DNA of 64,000 nt. Source: RHKX01 sp963839535. Lineage in GTDB: Bacteria; Actinomycetota; Thermoleophilia; Solirubrobacterales; 70-9. The translations under genes were made by a program, and so were the position numbers. Under the pieces are notes generated by a model. That model was given only the letters and a program-made list of their open reading frames with translations. It was not told the origin of the DNA and did no database searches. The stretch is taken from NCBI GenBank assembly GCA_963839535.1, contig CAWIVF010000008.1:1-64000 (forward strand), in the 5' to 3' direction. Each line of letters starts with the position of its first letter. Positions within the stretch are counted from its first letter, which is position 1. Below are positions 16,702-25,153 of the stretch, piece after piece.

Positions 16702-16731
16702 AATATAACAAAGGGCGTCGTCCGCGTTCAA
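16702..16731 (-). promoter_or_regulatory. Promoter for rpoB-rpoC
   Basis: On the minus strand TTGAAC (16726-16731) and TATATT (16702-16707) are separated by 18 bases. Start of transcription is expected near 16695, leaving a leader of about 85 bases. This explains how rpoB can be expressed apart from rplJ-rplL. Confidence 0.65.
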
Positions 16732-16796
16732 GGGCGGCCGCGAATGGCGCAACCAGCGGGTTCGCGGCGTCCGATCATAGGGAAGCCGCGGCGCCG

Positions 16797-16802
16797 TACA
16801 GT
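16797..16802 (+). promoter_or_regulatory. -10 hexamer for the NDP-sugar epimerase gene
   Basis: TACAGT, nine bases before the proposed TTG start at 16812. No obvious -35. Confidence 0.35.
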
Positions 16803-16811
16803 GCCCGGACC

Positions 16812-17790
16812 TTGGCCGACTCGGCAGAACAACCAGGGACGAAGCGTCGTCACCGGCGGCGCCGGGTTCATCGGCTCCCATCTCGTCGAGGCCCTCGTCG
16901 ACCGCGGCCACGAGGTGCTCGTGATCGACGACCTCTCGACCGGCTCGGAGCGCAACCTGGCCGGCCTCCCCCCGGGCGCGACCCGGCTCGCGGTCGGGTC
17001 GATCGCGGACGCCGGCTTCCTCGCGCGCGAGATCGGGGACTTCGAGCCGACCTCCGTCTTCCACCTGGCGGCGCAGGCCGACGTCAGGCGCGCCGTGGCC
17101 GACCCGGGCTTCGACGCCACCGTCAACGTCGTCGGCACCGCCAACGTGCTCGAGGCGGCGCGCCGCGCCGGCGCCGGCTCGTTCGTCCTGGCGAGCACCG
17201 GCGGGGTCATGTACGGGGAGGGCGAGGGCCGCCGCCTTCCCTTCGTGGAGACGGACCCGGTCGTGCCGATGACCCCCTACGGCACCAGCAAGTTCGCCGG
17301 CGAGGCCTACGTCGCCCTCTTCCGCCGCCTGCACGGCCTGCCCGGCGCCTCGCTGCGGCTCGGGAACGTCTACGGCCCGCGCCAGGACCCGCACGGCGAG
17401 GCCGGCGTCGTCGCGATCTTCATGGGCAAGCTGCTCGCCGGGGAGCAGCCGACCGTCTTCGGCGACGGCGGGCAGACGCGCGACTACGTCTACGTCACCG
17501 ATGTCGTCGCGGGGATCCTCGCGGCCGGCGACGCGCTCCTCGCCGGCGCCGAGATCGAGGGGCCGATCAACGTCGGCACTGGCATCGAGACGAGCGTGCT
17601 CGATCTGCTCGAGCGACTCTGCGCCGTCTCCGGAATCTCCGCCGAGCCGCAGATGGCTCCGCATCGGACCGGCGAGGTCCAGCGGGTGTCGATCGATCCC
17701 GCCAAGGCGGCCGCCGAGCTCGGCTGGTCCGCCGAGGTCGACCTGGACACCGGCCTGCAGAGGACCTTCGAGAGCCTCTCGCCGGCCTGA
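16812..17790 (+). CDS. NAD-dependent NDP-sugar epimerase/dehydratase (GalE-like, short-chain dehydrogenase family)
   Basis: About 326 residues once a CG pair near 16838 is restored; the start then reads LADSAEQPGTKRVVVTGGAG. The Rossmann NAD loop GGAGFIGSHL is at the N-terminus. The catalytic residues appear as an ASTGG serine/threonine strand and the YGTSKFAGE Tyr-x3-Lys motif. LRLGNVYGPRQDPHGEAGV and GDGGQTRDYVYVTDV are typical of UDP-glucose 4-epimerase-like enzymes. It probably supplies a sugar nucleotide for the polysaccharide genes nearby; the exact sugar is unknown. It is divergent from rpoB and followed by a hairpin and the ligase-like gene. Confidence 0.9.
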
Positions 17791-17791
17791 G

Positions 17792-17809
17792 CGGCGCGCG
17801 AGCGCGCCG
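17792..17809 (+). terminator. GC-rich hairpin directly after the epimerase gene
   Basis: CGGCGCGC (17792-17799) pairs with GCGCGCCG (17802-17809), starting one base after the TGA. The loop is only two bases as drawn, so the real stem is probably seven pairs. No U-tract. Confidence 0.35.
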
Positions 17810-17843
17810 ATCTCGAGAGGTCACCTCAGCCAGGGCGCAGGGA

Positions 17844-17849
17844 TAGGAT
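17844..17849 (+). promoter_or_regulatory. -10 hexamer for the O-antigen ligase-like gene
   Basis: TAGGAT, ten bases before the ATG at 17860; the transcript would have a leader of only a few bases. Confidence 0.4.
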
Positions 17850-17859
17850 CGCTCGCGCG

Positions 17860-19869
17860 ATGCAGGGTTCTTTCGTCCGACGGGTCTCCCGCCTTGGCGA
17901 GGCCGCCCTGATCGCCTTTCCCGCTGCGCTGACGATCTTCCTGGCGTTCCACGCCGGCGGGTACTTCCCGGGGACCGTGGCGGCCGCGGCTCTTCTGGTG
18001 ACCCTCGCGCTTCTCGCTCGCGTGATCACCGTCGATCGCCCGTTCGCCGGCTTCGGCGCCGCGCTGCTGATCGCCGCCGCGGTCATGGGGGTCTACGCCG
18101 GCTGGGTGCTCCTCTCCGCATCCTGGTCGGACGCTCCCTGGCGGGCGCTGGCGGAGTTCGATCGCGCCCTGCTGTACCTGCTGGTGCTGCTGCTGTTCGG
18201 ATCGGTGCCCCGGGATCCGGAACGGATCCGGTGGATGGTCCGCTGCTTCGCCGCGGCGCTGTTCGCCATCTGCCTCGTCGGCCTGATCACGCGCCTCCTG
18301 CCCGACGTCTGGTCGACCCCACCGGAGTTCATCGCCGGACGCCTCGAGTATCCGGTGACGTACTGGAACAGCCTCGGCCTGCTCGCCGCGCTCGGGGCGA
18401 TCGTCGCCTTCTTCCTCACCACGAGCCGCGGCGAGCCGCTGGCGGTCCGTCTTCTGGGCGCGGGAGCGGTGCCGGTGTTCGCGCTCACCCTGTACTTCAC
18501 GTTCTCCCGGGGCGCCATCCTGGCCTGCGCGATCGGCCTGGTCCTCTACGTGGTGCTCGCGCGACCGCGGGCGCTCCTCGGCGGGCTCCTGGCCGTGGTT
18601 CCCCCGACCGCGGTCGCCGTGGTCGCCGGCTACCGCGCGGACGAGCTCGCCGGCCTCAATCCGACCTCCGAGGCGGCGATCCAGGAGGGCCACGAACTCG
18701 CCCTCGTCGCGGTCCTCTGCATCGCCGGCGCGGTGGCTCTGCGGTGGCTGCTGGCGCGGCAACTCCGGCGGGTCGACGAGCTGCACATCTTCCAGGCGAG
18801 GAGCCCCGTGACGGTCGCGCTCGTCTCCGTCGTCGCGGTCGCCGCCGTCGTCGCATCCGTGATCGCCGCCGACGTGCCGGACCGCGTATCCAGCGCCTAC
18901 GACGATTTCGTCTCCCCGCCGCCTGCGACGATCTCCGAGACGACGGATCAGCGGACCCGCCTCTCAGATGCGTCGGGCAATCACCGCGTCGACCACTGGT
19001 CGCTCGCGGTGGACGAGGGCTACGAGCCGGACAAGCTGACGGGCAGCGGAGCGGGGACGTACGAGCTCCTCTGGGCTGAACATCGCCCGCCGGAGGCCGC
19101 GTTCACCGTGGTCGACGCTCACTCGCTCTACGCGGAGACCCTCGGCGAGCTCGGCATCGTGGGCCTCCTGTTGATCCTCGGCCTGGTCGGGGTCGTGATC
19201 TTCGGCTACGCCAGCCGGCTCCGCGGGCCCCACCGCCGCCTCTATGCGGCCCTGCTGGCCCTGAGCCTGGCGTGGGCTCTTCGCGCCGGAGTCGATTGGG
19301 ACTGGGAGATGCCCGCGGTCACCCTCTGGGTCTTCGCGTTCGCCGGCGCCACCCTCGCCAGGCCGTCGCATCGGATGAAGCACGCCGGGCCGGCACTGAG
19401 ACCGGTGGCGAGGGCGGGGGCGATCGCGGCATGCCTGGCCGTCGGCGTGCTCCCCGCCCTGGTCCTCGTCTCGCAGCTCCGCCTGGATTCCGCGCGCGAG
19501 GCGTTCCTCGAGCGCGACGACTGCGAGAGCGCCATCGCCGACGCGCAGGGCTCCGCGTCGGTTCTCGGGATGCAATCGGAGCCCTACCAACTCGAGGCCT
19601 ACTGCAAGGCGCGCAACGGCGACCCGGAGGGCGCCGTGGACGACATGGCCGTTGCCGTCGAGAACGATCCCGACAATTGGGAGTACCTCTACGGCCTCGC
19701 GGTGGTCAGAGCGGCGGCGGGCCTCGATCCGTCCGCCGCCGCGAGCGGGGCAGCCTCGTTGAACCCGCTGGACCCGAACGCGAGCGGGATCGCGGAGAGC
19801 CTGTCGAGCGAGAACGAGGAGCGCTGGAGAAGCGTCGGCGAGAAGCTGCTCCGGCGGCCGGTCCTCTAG
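17860..19869 (+). CDS. O-antigen ligase/polymerase-like membrane protein with C-terminal soluble domain
   Basis: 669 residues, one clean frame. At least eleven hydrophobic spans are visible in residues 15-520. The loop GRLEYPVTYWNSLGLLAALG with the following LTLYFTFSRGAILA segment is typical of Wzy_C/WaaL-type proteins, and the long outside loop carries SGNHRVDHWSLAVDEGYE and GSGAGTYELLWAEH, then DAHSLYAETLGELGIVGL. The last ~150 residues form a helical repeat-like domain (FLERDDCESAIADAQG ... VENDPDNWEYLYGLAVV) resembling TPR units. Such proteins polymerise or transfer lipid-linked glycans outside the membrane. A paralogue of nearly the same length and layout starts at 44574. Confidence 0.85.
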   Translation: MQGSFVRRVSRLGEAALIAFPAALTIFLAFHAGGYFPGTVAAAALLVTLALLARVITVDRPFAGFGAALLIAAAVMGVYAGWVLLSASWSDAPWRALAEFDRALLYLLVLLLFGSVPRDPERIRWMVRCFAAALFAICLVGLITRLLPDVWSTPPEFIAGRLEYPVTYWNSLGLLAALGAIVAFFLTTSRGEPLAVRLLGAGAVPVFALTLYFTFSRGAILACAIGLVLYVVLARPRALLGGLLAVVPPTAVAVVAGYRADELAGLNPTSEAAIQEGHELALVAVLCIAGAVALRWLLARQLRRVDELHIFQARSPVTVALVSVVAVAAVVASVIAADVPDRVSSAYDDFVSPPPATISETTDQRTRLSDASGNHRVDHWSLAVDEGYEPDKLTGSGAGTYELLWAEHRPPEAAFTVVDAHSLYAETLGELGIVGLLLILGLVGVVIFGYASRLRGPHRRLYAALLALSLAWALRAGVDWDWEMPAVTLWVFAFAGATLARPSHRMKHAGPALRPVARAGAIAACLAVGVLPALVLVSQLRLDSAREAFLERDDCESAIADAQGSASVLGMQSEPYQLEAYCKARNGDPEGAVDDMAVAVENDPDNWEYLYGLAVVRAAAGLDPSAAASGAASLNPLDPNASGIAESLSSENEERWRSVGEKLLRRPVL

Positions 19870-19896
19870 GCGCCTCTCCGGCCCCTCAACGCAAGA

Positions 19897-19929
19897 AGCC
19901 GGCGAGAGGGGACATCCCTCTCGCCGGCT
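19897..19929. terminator. Perfect 14-bp hairpin between convergent genes
   Basis: AGCCGGCGAGAGGG (19897-19910) pairs with CCCTCTCGCCGGCT (19916-19929) around GACAT. It can end both the ligase-like gene and the convergent small membrane gene. No U-tract on either side. Confidence 0.7.
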
Positions 19930-19943
19930 CCCGCTTCAGTCGT

Positions 19944-20315
19944 TCAGTGGTTCGGGGACTTGTCCCGGCCGCCGTCACCCTTGCCGCAGTTGCCACCCGG
20001 GGGCTTCGGCTCGCCCGGCTTCTGAGAGGTGGGCGGGCAGTACTGCTTGGGCCCGGCCCCGTTGCCGTTGCCGTTCCCGTTGCCTCCGGCCGCCGCGATC
20101 ACGACGCCGGTGCCGCCGACGGCCACGGCCGCCGCTGCAAGCACGCTCACCAGCTTGGTGCGCCCGTTGGAGCGGACCGTTCCACCCTTCGCCGCGCGCT
20201 TCATCGCCATCTGCTTGATGCGATCGAGCTCGAGCGGCGTGGTCTCCGGACGCTCCTCGCGGAGGCGCTCGCCGATTCTCGCGAGATCGTCTGGTAGCTG
20301 GTCGTCGGGGTTCAT
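19944..20315 (-). CDS. Small single-span protein, candidate anti-sigma partner of the divergent ECF sigma factor
   Basis: 123 residues. The N-terminal ~50 residues are charged and cytoplasmic, with PETTPLELDRIKQMAMKRA, a segment I know as recurrent in actinobacterial one-span proteins placed next to sigma factors. One span follows (LVSVLAAAAVAVGGTGVVIA), then an outside tail with a GNGNGNGNG run and two cysteines (QYCPPTSQ, GGNCGKG). There is no HxxxCxxC zinc motif of classical ZAS anti-sigma factors. An anti-sigma role is inferred only from topology and divergent placement with the sigma gene. Confidence 0.65.
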   Translation of the reverse strand: MNPDDQLPDDLARIGERLREERPETTPLELDRIKQMAMKRAAKGGTVRSNGRTKLVSVLAAAAVAVGGTGVVIAAAGGNGNGNGNGAGPKQYCPPTSQKPGEPKPPGGNCGKGDGGRDKSPNH

Positions 20316-20400
20316 CGCCTTCGATACCTCTTCCGGTGAGAAATTTCCTGTTCGCCCCTTATACGCACGAGCGGGCTCATTCCTGACTGGATTTCGGAGA

Positions 20401-20406
20401 TAATCT
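20401..20406 (+). promoter_or_regulatory. -10 hexamer for the ECF sigma gene
   Basis: TAATCT lies seven bases before the GTG start at 20414, implying a leaderless mRNA. The 98-base divergent region also has TATAAG on the minus strand that could serve the partner gene. Confidence 0.4.
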
Positions 20407-20413
20407 GGAATTC

Positions 20414-20932
20414 GTGCGGGGCAGTGATTTCGATCGGCTGTACGAGGAATACGCCGAGCCGCTTCTCGGCTACCTCACCTACCGCACGGGGAACCGTGCA
20501 ACCGCCGAGGACCTGCTGGCGGACACGTTCGAGCGGATCCTCAAGGCAAAGCGCGGATACGACCCGCGGCGCGGAACCGAGAAGGCCTGGATCTACGCGA
20601 TCGCGCTGAACCTCGCCAGGGATCACGCCCGGCGGAGGCTCGCCGAGGAGCGCGCGCTGGGGAGGGAGGCGGACGGGCAGATCGGGACGGTGGAACCCGG
20701 GCCGAGCGAGGTGATCGAGAGGCGCCATCTGGTCAGGGAGGCGCTGCACGTCCTCAGCGAGGAGGAGCGAGAGACCGTGGCCCTGCGCTTCGGCGGCGAC
20801 CTGACCAATCCGGAGGTCGCAGCGCTCCTCGACCAGCCGCTGACGACGGTCGAAGGCCGGCTCTACCGTGCCCTGCGAAAGCTGCGTGACGCGGTCACGA
20901 CGGAGGCGGAACCCGCTCGGCCGGACGCCTGA
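20414..20932 (+). CDS. ECF-family RNA polymerase sigma factor
   Basis: 172 residues from GTG. Region 2 is visible at residues 5-75: FDRLYEEYAEPLLGYLTYRT, AEDLLADTFERILKAKRGYD and the region 2.4 stretch AWIYAIALNLARDHARRR. Region 4 spans about 105-160: ALHVLSEEERETVALRFGGD, LTNPEVAALLDQPLTTVEGR and LYRALRKLR, the helix-turn-helix that reads -35 sequences. Regions 1 and 3 are absent, as in ECF factors. It is divergent from a one-span protein that may hold it inactive. Its regulon is unknown; the neighbouring surface-glycan genes are candidates. Confidence 0.92.
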   Translation: MRGSDFDRLYEEYAEPLLGYLTYRTGNRATAEDLLADTFERILKAKRGYDPRRGTEKAWIYAIALNLARDHARRRLAEERALGREADGQIGTVEPGPSEVIERRHLVREALHVLSEEERETVALRFGGDLTNPEVAALLDQPLTTVEGRLYRALRKLRDAVTTEAEPARPDA

Positions 20933-20948
20933 GGGCCGCCCCTGAACG

Positions 20949-20977
20949 ACGAACGGCGCCACCTGGGCGCCGTTCGT
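20949..20977. terminator. Perfect 12-bp hairpin between ECF sigma gene and rplL
   Basis: ACGAACGGCGCC (20949-20960) pairs with GGCGCCGTTCGT (20966-20977) around ACCTG. It lies in the gap between the convergent sigma gene and rplL and can serve both. Confidence 0.7.
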
Positions 20978-21010
20978 GAGCTTCGTTGCTGCGGGCGCTG
21001 CCCGCGGCGG

Positions 21011-21403
21011 CTACTTGAGCTCGACCGAGCCTCCGGCCTCCTCGATGTCGGCCTTGAGCTTCTCGGCCTCCTCGCGCTCGATGCCCTCCTTGACGGGCCC
21101 GGGGGCGCCGTCGACGACCGCCTTGGCCTCCTTCAGGCCGAGCCCGGTGGCCGCGCGGACCGCCTTGATCACCTGGATCTTCTTCTCGCCCGCGCCGGTC
21201 AGGATCACGTCGACCGTGCTGCTCTCCTCCTCGCCGCCGGCGTCATCGCCGCCGCCGCCACCGGCAGCGGGGGCCGCTGCGGCAACCGCGGTCGCGGAAA
21301 CGCCGAACTCCTCCTCGAGCGCCTTGATCCGCTCGGAGAGCTCGAGGACCGAGATCTGCTTGAGCTCGTCGATCCACTTCTCTGTCGTCATCGTGTCGGC
21401 CAT
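21011..21403 (-). CDS. rplL: 50S ribosomal protein L7/L12
   Basis: 130 residues. N-terminal dimerisation helices (TEKWIDELKQISVLELSERI), an Ala/Gly-rich hinge with GGGGGDD, and the factor-binding C-terminal domain (DVILTGAGEKKIQVIKAVRA, GLKEAKAVVDGAP) are in order. L7/L12 forms the ribosomal stalk that recruits GTPase factors. The ATG directly abuts the rplJ stop codon (TAGATG). A hairpin follows the gene, so unlike in most bacteria rpoB is not reached by read-through from here. Confidence 0.97.
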   Translation of the reverse strand: MADTMTTEKWIDELKQISVLELSERIKALEEEFGVSATAVAAAAPAAGGGGGDDAGGEEESSTVDVILTGAGEKKIQVIKAVRAATGLGLKEAKAVVDGAPGPVKEGIEREEAEKLKADIEEAGGSVELK

Positions 21404-22285
21404 CTAGTCCTCCTCGGTCTGGGTGTCATCTTCGGAAGTCGTCTCGGCGTCGCCGCTCTCGCCCTCGGTCCCCATGGGGCCGGCGATCTCGGCGTCGTCG
21501 GGGTCGGGGTCTCCCCCGCTCTCGTCGCCCTCGGCGGCGGGAAGCTCGGATGAGGCGTCAGCCTCTGCCTCGGCGGGCTCGGAGGCGGTCTCGCCGGCGG
21601 GCGGATCCTCGGGCGGCGCCTCCTCGGTGCCGGTCTCGGCGGCGTCCTCCTCCTCGACCGCGTCGTCGGCGGGCTCCTTGGAGTCGCCACCGTCGCCATC
21701 GCCATCGCCGTCCTCGGCCGGAGCGCTCTCGGCGGCGGGCTCAGCCGCTGCGGCCGGCGCCTCGCCGCTGACCAGACCCTGATCGGCGATCTGGCCGAGC
21801 TGGGAGGCGAGGCCTCCGATGAGCTGGTTCAGCGTGCGGACGATGCCGGTCAGCGGGCTGGCCGCGAGGCCGACGAGCTGGCCGCGGAGGACGTCGATGC
21901 CCGGCAGGCGGGCGATCGAGGTGAACTGGTCGGGGGTCAGCGCCGACCCGTCCATGATCCCGCCCTTGTAGGCGAGCACGCCGTTCTTCTTGATGAAGTC
22001 GGAGATCTCCTTGGCGGCGATCACGGCGTCGCCGCGGACGAAGGTGAGCGCCGTCGGCCCGACGAGGAACTCGTCGAGGTCCGAGGAGCCGGTGCTCTCG
22101 GTCGCGCGCTTGGCAAGGCGGTTCTTGACGACCGAGAACGAGGCGTCGGCCTCCTGGAGGCGGACCCGCAGCTCGGCGGCCTGGGGGACGGAGATGCCGC
22201 GGTAGTCGACCGCGAACACGGCGGTGGCCGCGTCGAGCTCCTCGCCGATCTCGGCGACTGCGGTTGCCTTCTGATCTCTGTTCAT
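21404..22285 (-). CDS. rplJ: 50S ribosomal protein L10 with long acidic C-terminal tail
   Basis: 293 residues from the ATG reading MNRDQKATAVAEI; an in-frame extension upstream is not conserved. Residues 1 to ~175 are ordinary L10, with FAVDYRGISVPQAAELR, FSVVKNRLAKRAT and GIMDGSALTPDQ; the C-terminal helix that anchors L7/L12 dimers is near LNQLIGGLASQLGQIAD. About 110 further residues follow, almost only Glu, Asp, Ala, Gly, Pro and Ser, which is far longer than the usual ~170-residue L10. The tail is in frame up to the codon touching rplL, so it is not an annotation artefact. Confidence 0.95.
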   Translation of the reverse strand: MNRDQKATAVAEIGEELDAATAVFAVDYRGISVPQAAELRVRLQEADASFSVVKNRLAKRATESTGSSDLDEFLVGPTALTFVRGDAVIAAKEISDFIKKNGVLAYKGGIMDGSALTPDQFTSIARLPGIDVLRGQLVGLAASPLTGIVRTLNQLIGGLASQLGQIADQGLVSGEAPAAAAEPAAESAPAEDGDGDGDGGDSKEPADDAVEEEDAAETGTEEAPPEDPPAGETASEPAEAEADASSELPAAEGDESGGDPDPDDAEIAGPMGTEGESGDAETTSEDDTQTEED

Positions 22286-22400
22286 CTGAGTCTGTCTCCG
22301 CTCGGTCGATTGCCCTCTGAAACGCGAAGAGCCCGCACGCGGGCGGGCTCGAAGTTCATGCTTCGGAGTCCCACCTGCGCCGGCCACGCCCGTGCTCGGG
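22286..22400 (-). promoter_or_regulatory. rplJ 5' leader, candidate L10-type autoregulatory leader
   Basis: Upstream of rplJ an 8-bp hairpin (GAGCCCGC 22329-22336 with GCGGGCTC 22343-22350 in plus-strand terms) lies about 45 bases before the ATG, preceded by a purine-rich CGCAGGTGGGA segment. L10-L12 complexes bind such leaders in many bacteria. I assign it by position and hairpin only, without a covariance match. Confidence 0.35.
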
Positions 22401-22473
22401 CGGTTATGGGGCTATCGCCCCGCCGGCGGTCTTCGGCTTCGGGACGGGTGAGTGTAGGGGATCGGCGCCGGCT

Positions 22474-24032
22474 CTAGCAGCCGTCCCTGCGGGCGACGTG
22501 CGCGAACGTCTGCAGGACGATCCGGATGTCGGCCCACACGGACCAGTTGACGATGTAGAGGTAGTCCATCGACACCATCTCGCGCAGCGGCGCGCGGATC
22601 GGGCCCATGATCTGCCAGGCGCCGGTCATGCCGGGCTTGAGGTGGAGGCGCCGCCGATACCAGCCCTCGACCTTCGCGTCCTCGCTGACGATCAGCGGCC
22701 GCGGGCCCGACCAGGCTCATCTGGCCCCAGAGGACGTTGAAGAGCTGCGGGAGCTCGTCCAGGGAGGTGCGGCGGAGGAAGCCCCCGACCCGGGTGACCC
22801 GCGGATCGTCCCTGAGCTTGAACAGGCCCTCGGTCTGGTTGAACTCGGCGAGCTCGTCGCGGAGCTGGTCGGCGCCGTCGTACATCGTGCGGAACTTGAG
22901 CATCGTGAACTTCCTGCCGTCGCGCCCGACTCTGGTCTGGCGGAAGAACGCGGGTCCGCTGCGAGCCGGCCCGCACGGCCAGGCCGATCGCGACGCATCA
23001 GCGGCGCGAGGACGATGAGCAGGACGAGGGAGCCGGCGACGTCGACGGCTGCGCTTGAGGAAGGCCGAGGACCGCGAGAGGCCGAAGCTGCGGACGCCGA
23101 GCAGCGTGGTGCCGTGGATCTCGTCGAACTCGACGCTCGAGCCGACGACCTCGAGCAGGTCCGGAAGGACGCTGACCTTGATGTCGTGCTCCTTGAAGTA
23201 GCGCACGGTCTCGAGCACCCGGTCGCGCGATTCGCAGTGGCCGACGATGGCGCGGTCGATCCCGCGCCCGGCGACGAAGCGCCAGAAGTCGCCGGGCCGG
23301 GCTCGACGCAGCTCGAAGCTGTCGAAGGGGAGGTGGGCGGCGATCTCGGCGTGGGCGGCGCGGTGGCAGTCGAGCTTCGCGGCGAGCCGCGTCCGCCTGG
23401 TCCTCGGCTGCCGATCACGAGGCACCGCTCGGGCGGCGTGGCCGACCGGACGATCCTGCGCGCGACGTTGCGCGCGCGCGAGCATCGAGAGGAAGAGAAG
23501 CGCCCATGAGAGGACCGTCGCCCCGACCATCAGCGGCTGGTTCGTCTCCGCGCCGGTGACGAGCGCCACGAGGAGCGCGTAGAGGGTCGCCACCTGGAAG
23601 ATGGCCGGGGTCTCGGAGAGGGTCGTCTTGCCGATCACCAGCTCGTCGCGGTCGTAGAGGCCGGTGAGCTTGGCGACCACGATCAGCAGCGGAAGGCCGA
23701 CGTAGACCTCGACGGGATACCAGCCCCCGACGACGAGCAACTGGGTCAGCAGCAGTGCGCAGACGGCGCCCAGGACGTCGGCGATGGCGAGCGAGCGGCG
23801 GAAGAGCGCGTCCCGGCGGAGGCCGATCCGCGGAGCAGTCGCCCTCGTTGACGGACTCGAGCGACCGGAGGTGGGGGACCGTGCCCTCGTCCTCGGCGCG
23901 GTCTCGGTCGGGGCGATCCCGAAGAGGAGCGCGTCGGAGAGGCGAGTCTGCTCTCCCTCGTGCGGCGAGGCGACGGGGCTCAGCCACGGCTGCCCCGCTC
24001 ACGAATCCGTTCGCACCCTCCACGTCAGCCAT
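22474..24032 (-). CDS. Undecaprenyl-phosphate sugar phosphotransferase (polyprenyl glycosylphosphotransferase), frame broken
   Basis: About 520 residues over several frames. N-terminal membrane spans (LLLTQLLVVGGWYPVEVYVG, AIFQVATLYALLVALVTG) precede a CoA-binding-like regulatory domain (FWRFVAGRGIDRAIVGHCES, VSVLPDLLEVVGSSVEFD). The catalytic bacterial sugar transferase domain shows FRQTRVGRDGRKFTMLKFRT, LRRTSLDELPQLFNVLWGQM, SLVGP and the terminal MDYLYIVNWSVWADI. Such enzymes put the first sugar phosphate on the lipid carrier at the inner face of the membrane. At least four small frameshifts are needed. A second enzyme of this family is at 52722. It lies between rplA and rplJ on the same strand. 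Confidence 0.85.
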
Positions 24033-24132
24033 TCAGGTGGCTGACCGTAACGCTGCATCCCTGCTCAGGACAACCGAAAATACTGTCTCATGAAACGATG
24101 CAACCATCGATCGATGAAACGTCGAACTGAGG

Positions 24133-24990
24133 CTAGGACTCCTCGGCCGGCTCGACGATCACGACCGTCTCGCAGCTCTTGGTCACCTTCGACTTGGCGT
24201 TGGTCCGGACCCGGTCCTCGCCGCTTCCGCAGGTGATCTCGTTCTTTCCCTCGAGGTCGACGATGCGGTCATCGCCCCCGCCGCCGACGCTGGTGTCGCG
24301 CCCCGCCGCCCCCTTGAGCTGATCGTCGCCGCCGCCGCCTCTGAGCGAGTCCAGGCCGGGGCCGCCGCTCAGCCGGTCGATGCCGAAGCCGGCGAGGAGG
24401 CGGTCGGTGCCCGCGTCGCCCCTGATCCGATCGTCGCCGGGCCCCGAATCGAGCAGGTCGGATCCGGTGCCGCCGATCACCTTGTCCGCGCCGTCGCCGC
24501 CGTCGATCGTGTCGTTGCCGTTCTCGCCGTCGGCCCGGTCGTCGCCGTCGCCGGCGGTCAGCTCGTCACCCTGCCTGCCGCCGAGGAGCGTGTCGGCGTC
24601 GGGTCCACCGTCGAGGGTGTCGCGCTCGTCGCCGCCGTTGAGCTCGTCGTCGCCGCCGCCGGCCTCGATGTAGTCGTCCCCGTCGCCGCCGCTGATCTCG
24701 TCGGCGTCCTCCTCGCCGAAGAGGCAGTCGTCGCCGCCCAGGCCGTCGATCGAGTCGTCGCCGCCGCCGCCCTTCAGCAGGTCCCCCGCATCGGTCCCGG
24801 TGATCACGTCGTCGGCCCCGTCACCCTGAAGCGCGGTGCCGTCGACCGAGTGCGGACAGTCGCCGGCGTAGGGGTCGTAGGGGCCGGGCTCGATCGGCGT
24901 GACGGCGGCATGGGCGCTCCCCGCGATCAGGGCGACTGCGGCGAGGGTCGCGCCCAGCGCGGTCGATCGTCCTGAGTTGCTCGCAACCAT
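24133..24990 (-). CDS. Secreted RTX-repeat calcium-binding protein
   Basis: 285 residues from an ATG with a strong GGAAGAGG site. A signal peptide (ATLAAVALIAGSAHA) is followed by a short linker and about eighteen GGxGxDxL-type nonapeptides such as GGGGDDSIDG and GGDGADKVIGG, which form Ca2+-binding beta-rolls. The C-terminal ~45 residues (EITCGSGEDRVRTNAKSKVT, KSCETVVIV) carry two cysteines and resemble tails common in actinobacterial calcium-binding proteins. No protease or lipase domain is present. Divergent from the HD-GYP gene. A structural or matrix role at the cell surface is inferred. Confidence 0.88.
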   Translation of the reverse strand: MVASNSGRSTALGATLAAVALIAGSAHAAVTPIEPGPYDPYAGDCPHSVDGTALQGDGADDVITGTDAGDLLKGGGGDDSIDGLGGDDCLFGEEDADEISGGDGDDYIEAGGGDDELNGGDERDTLDGGPDADTLLGGRQGDELTAGDGDDRADGENGNDTIDGGDGADKVIGGTGSDLLDSGPGDDRIRGDAGTDRLLAGFGIDRLSGGPGLDSLRGGGGDDQLKGAAGRDTSVGGGGDDRIVDLEGKNEITCGSGEDRVRTNAKSKVTKSCETVVIVEPAEES

Positions 24991-25153
24991 GCTCCTCTTC
25001 CCTTCGGTGGGCCTGCCGGGCGTCCACCGATGCAACCACCGCGACCGGCGGGAGTCGCGGTTTCGCTTCCATACCCGCATCCGCTTTCGGAAAAGCGTCC
25101 AGTTCTGGACTCGATTTCGTAAAGGTTGCACCCCCAATGCCGAAGGGTTGGGC

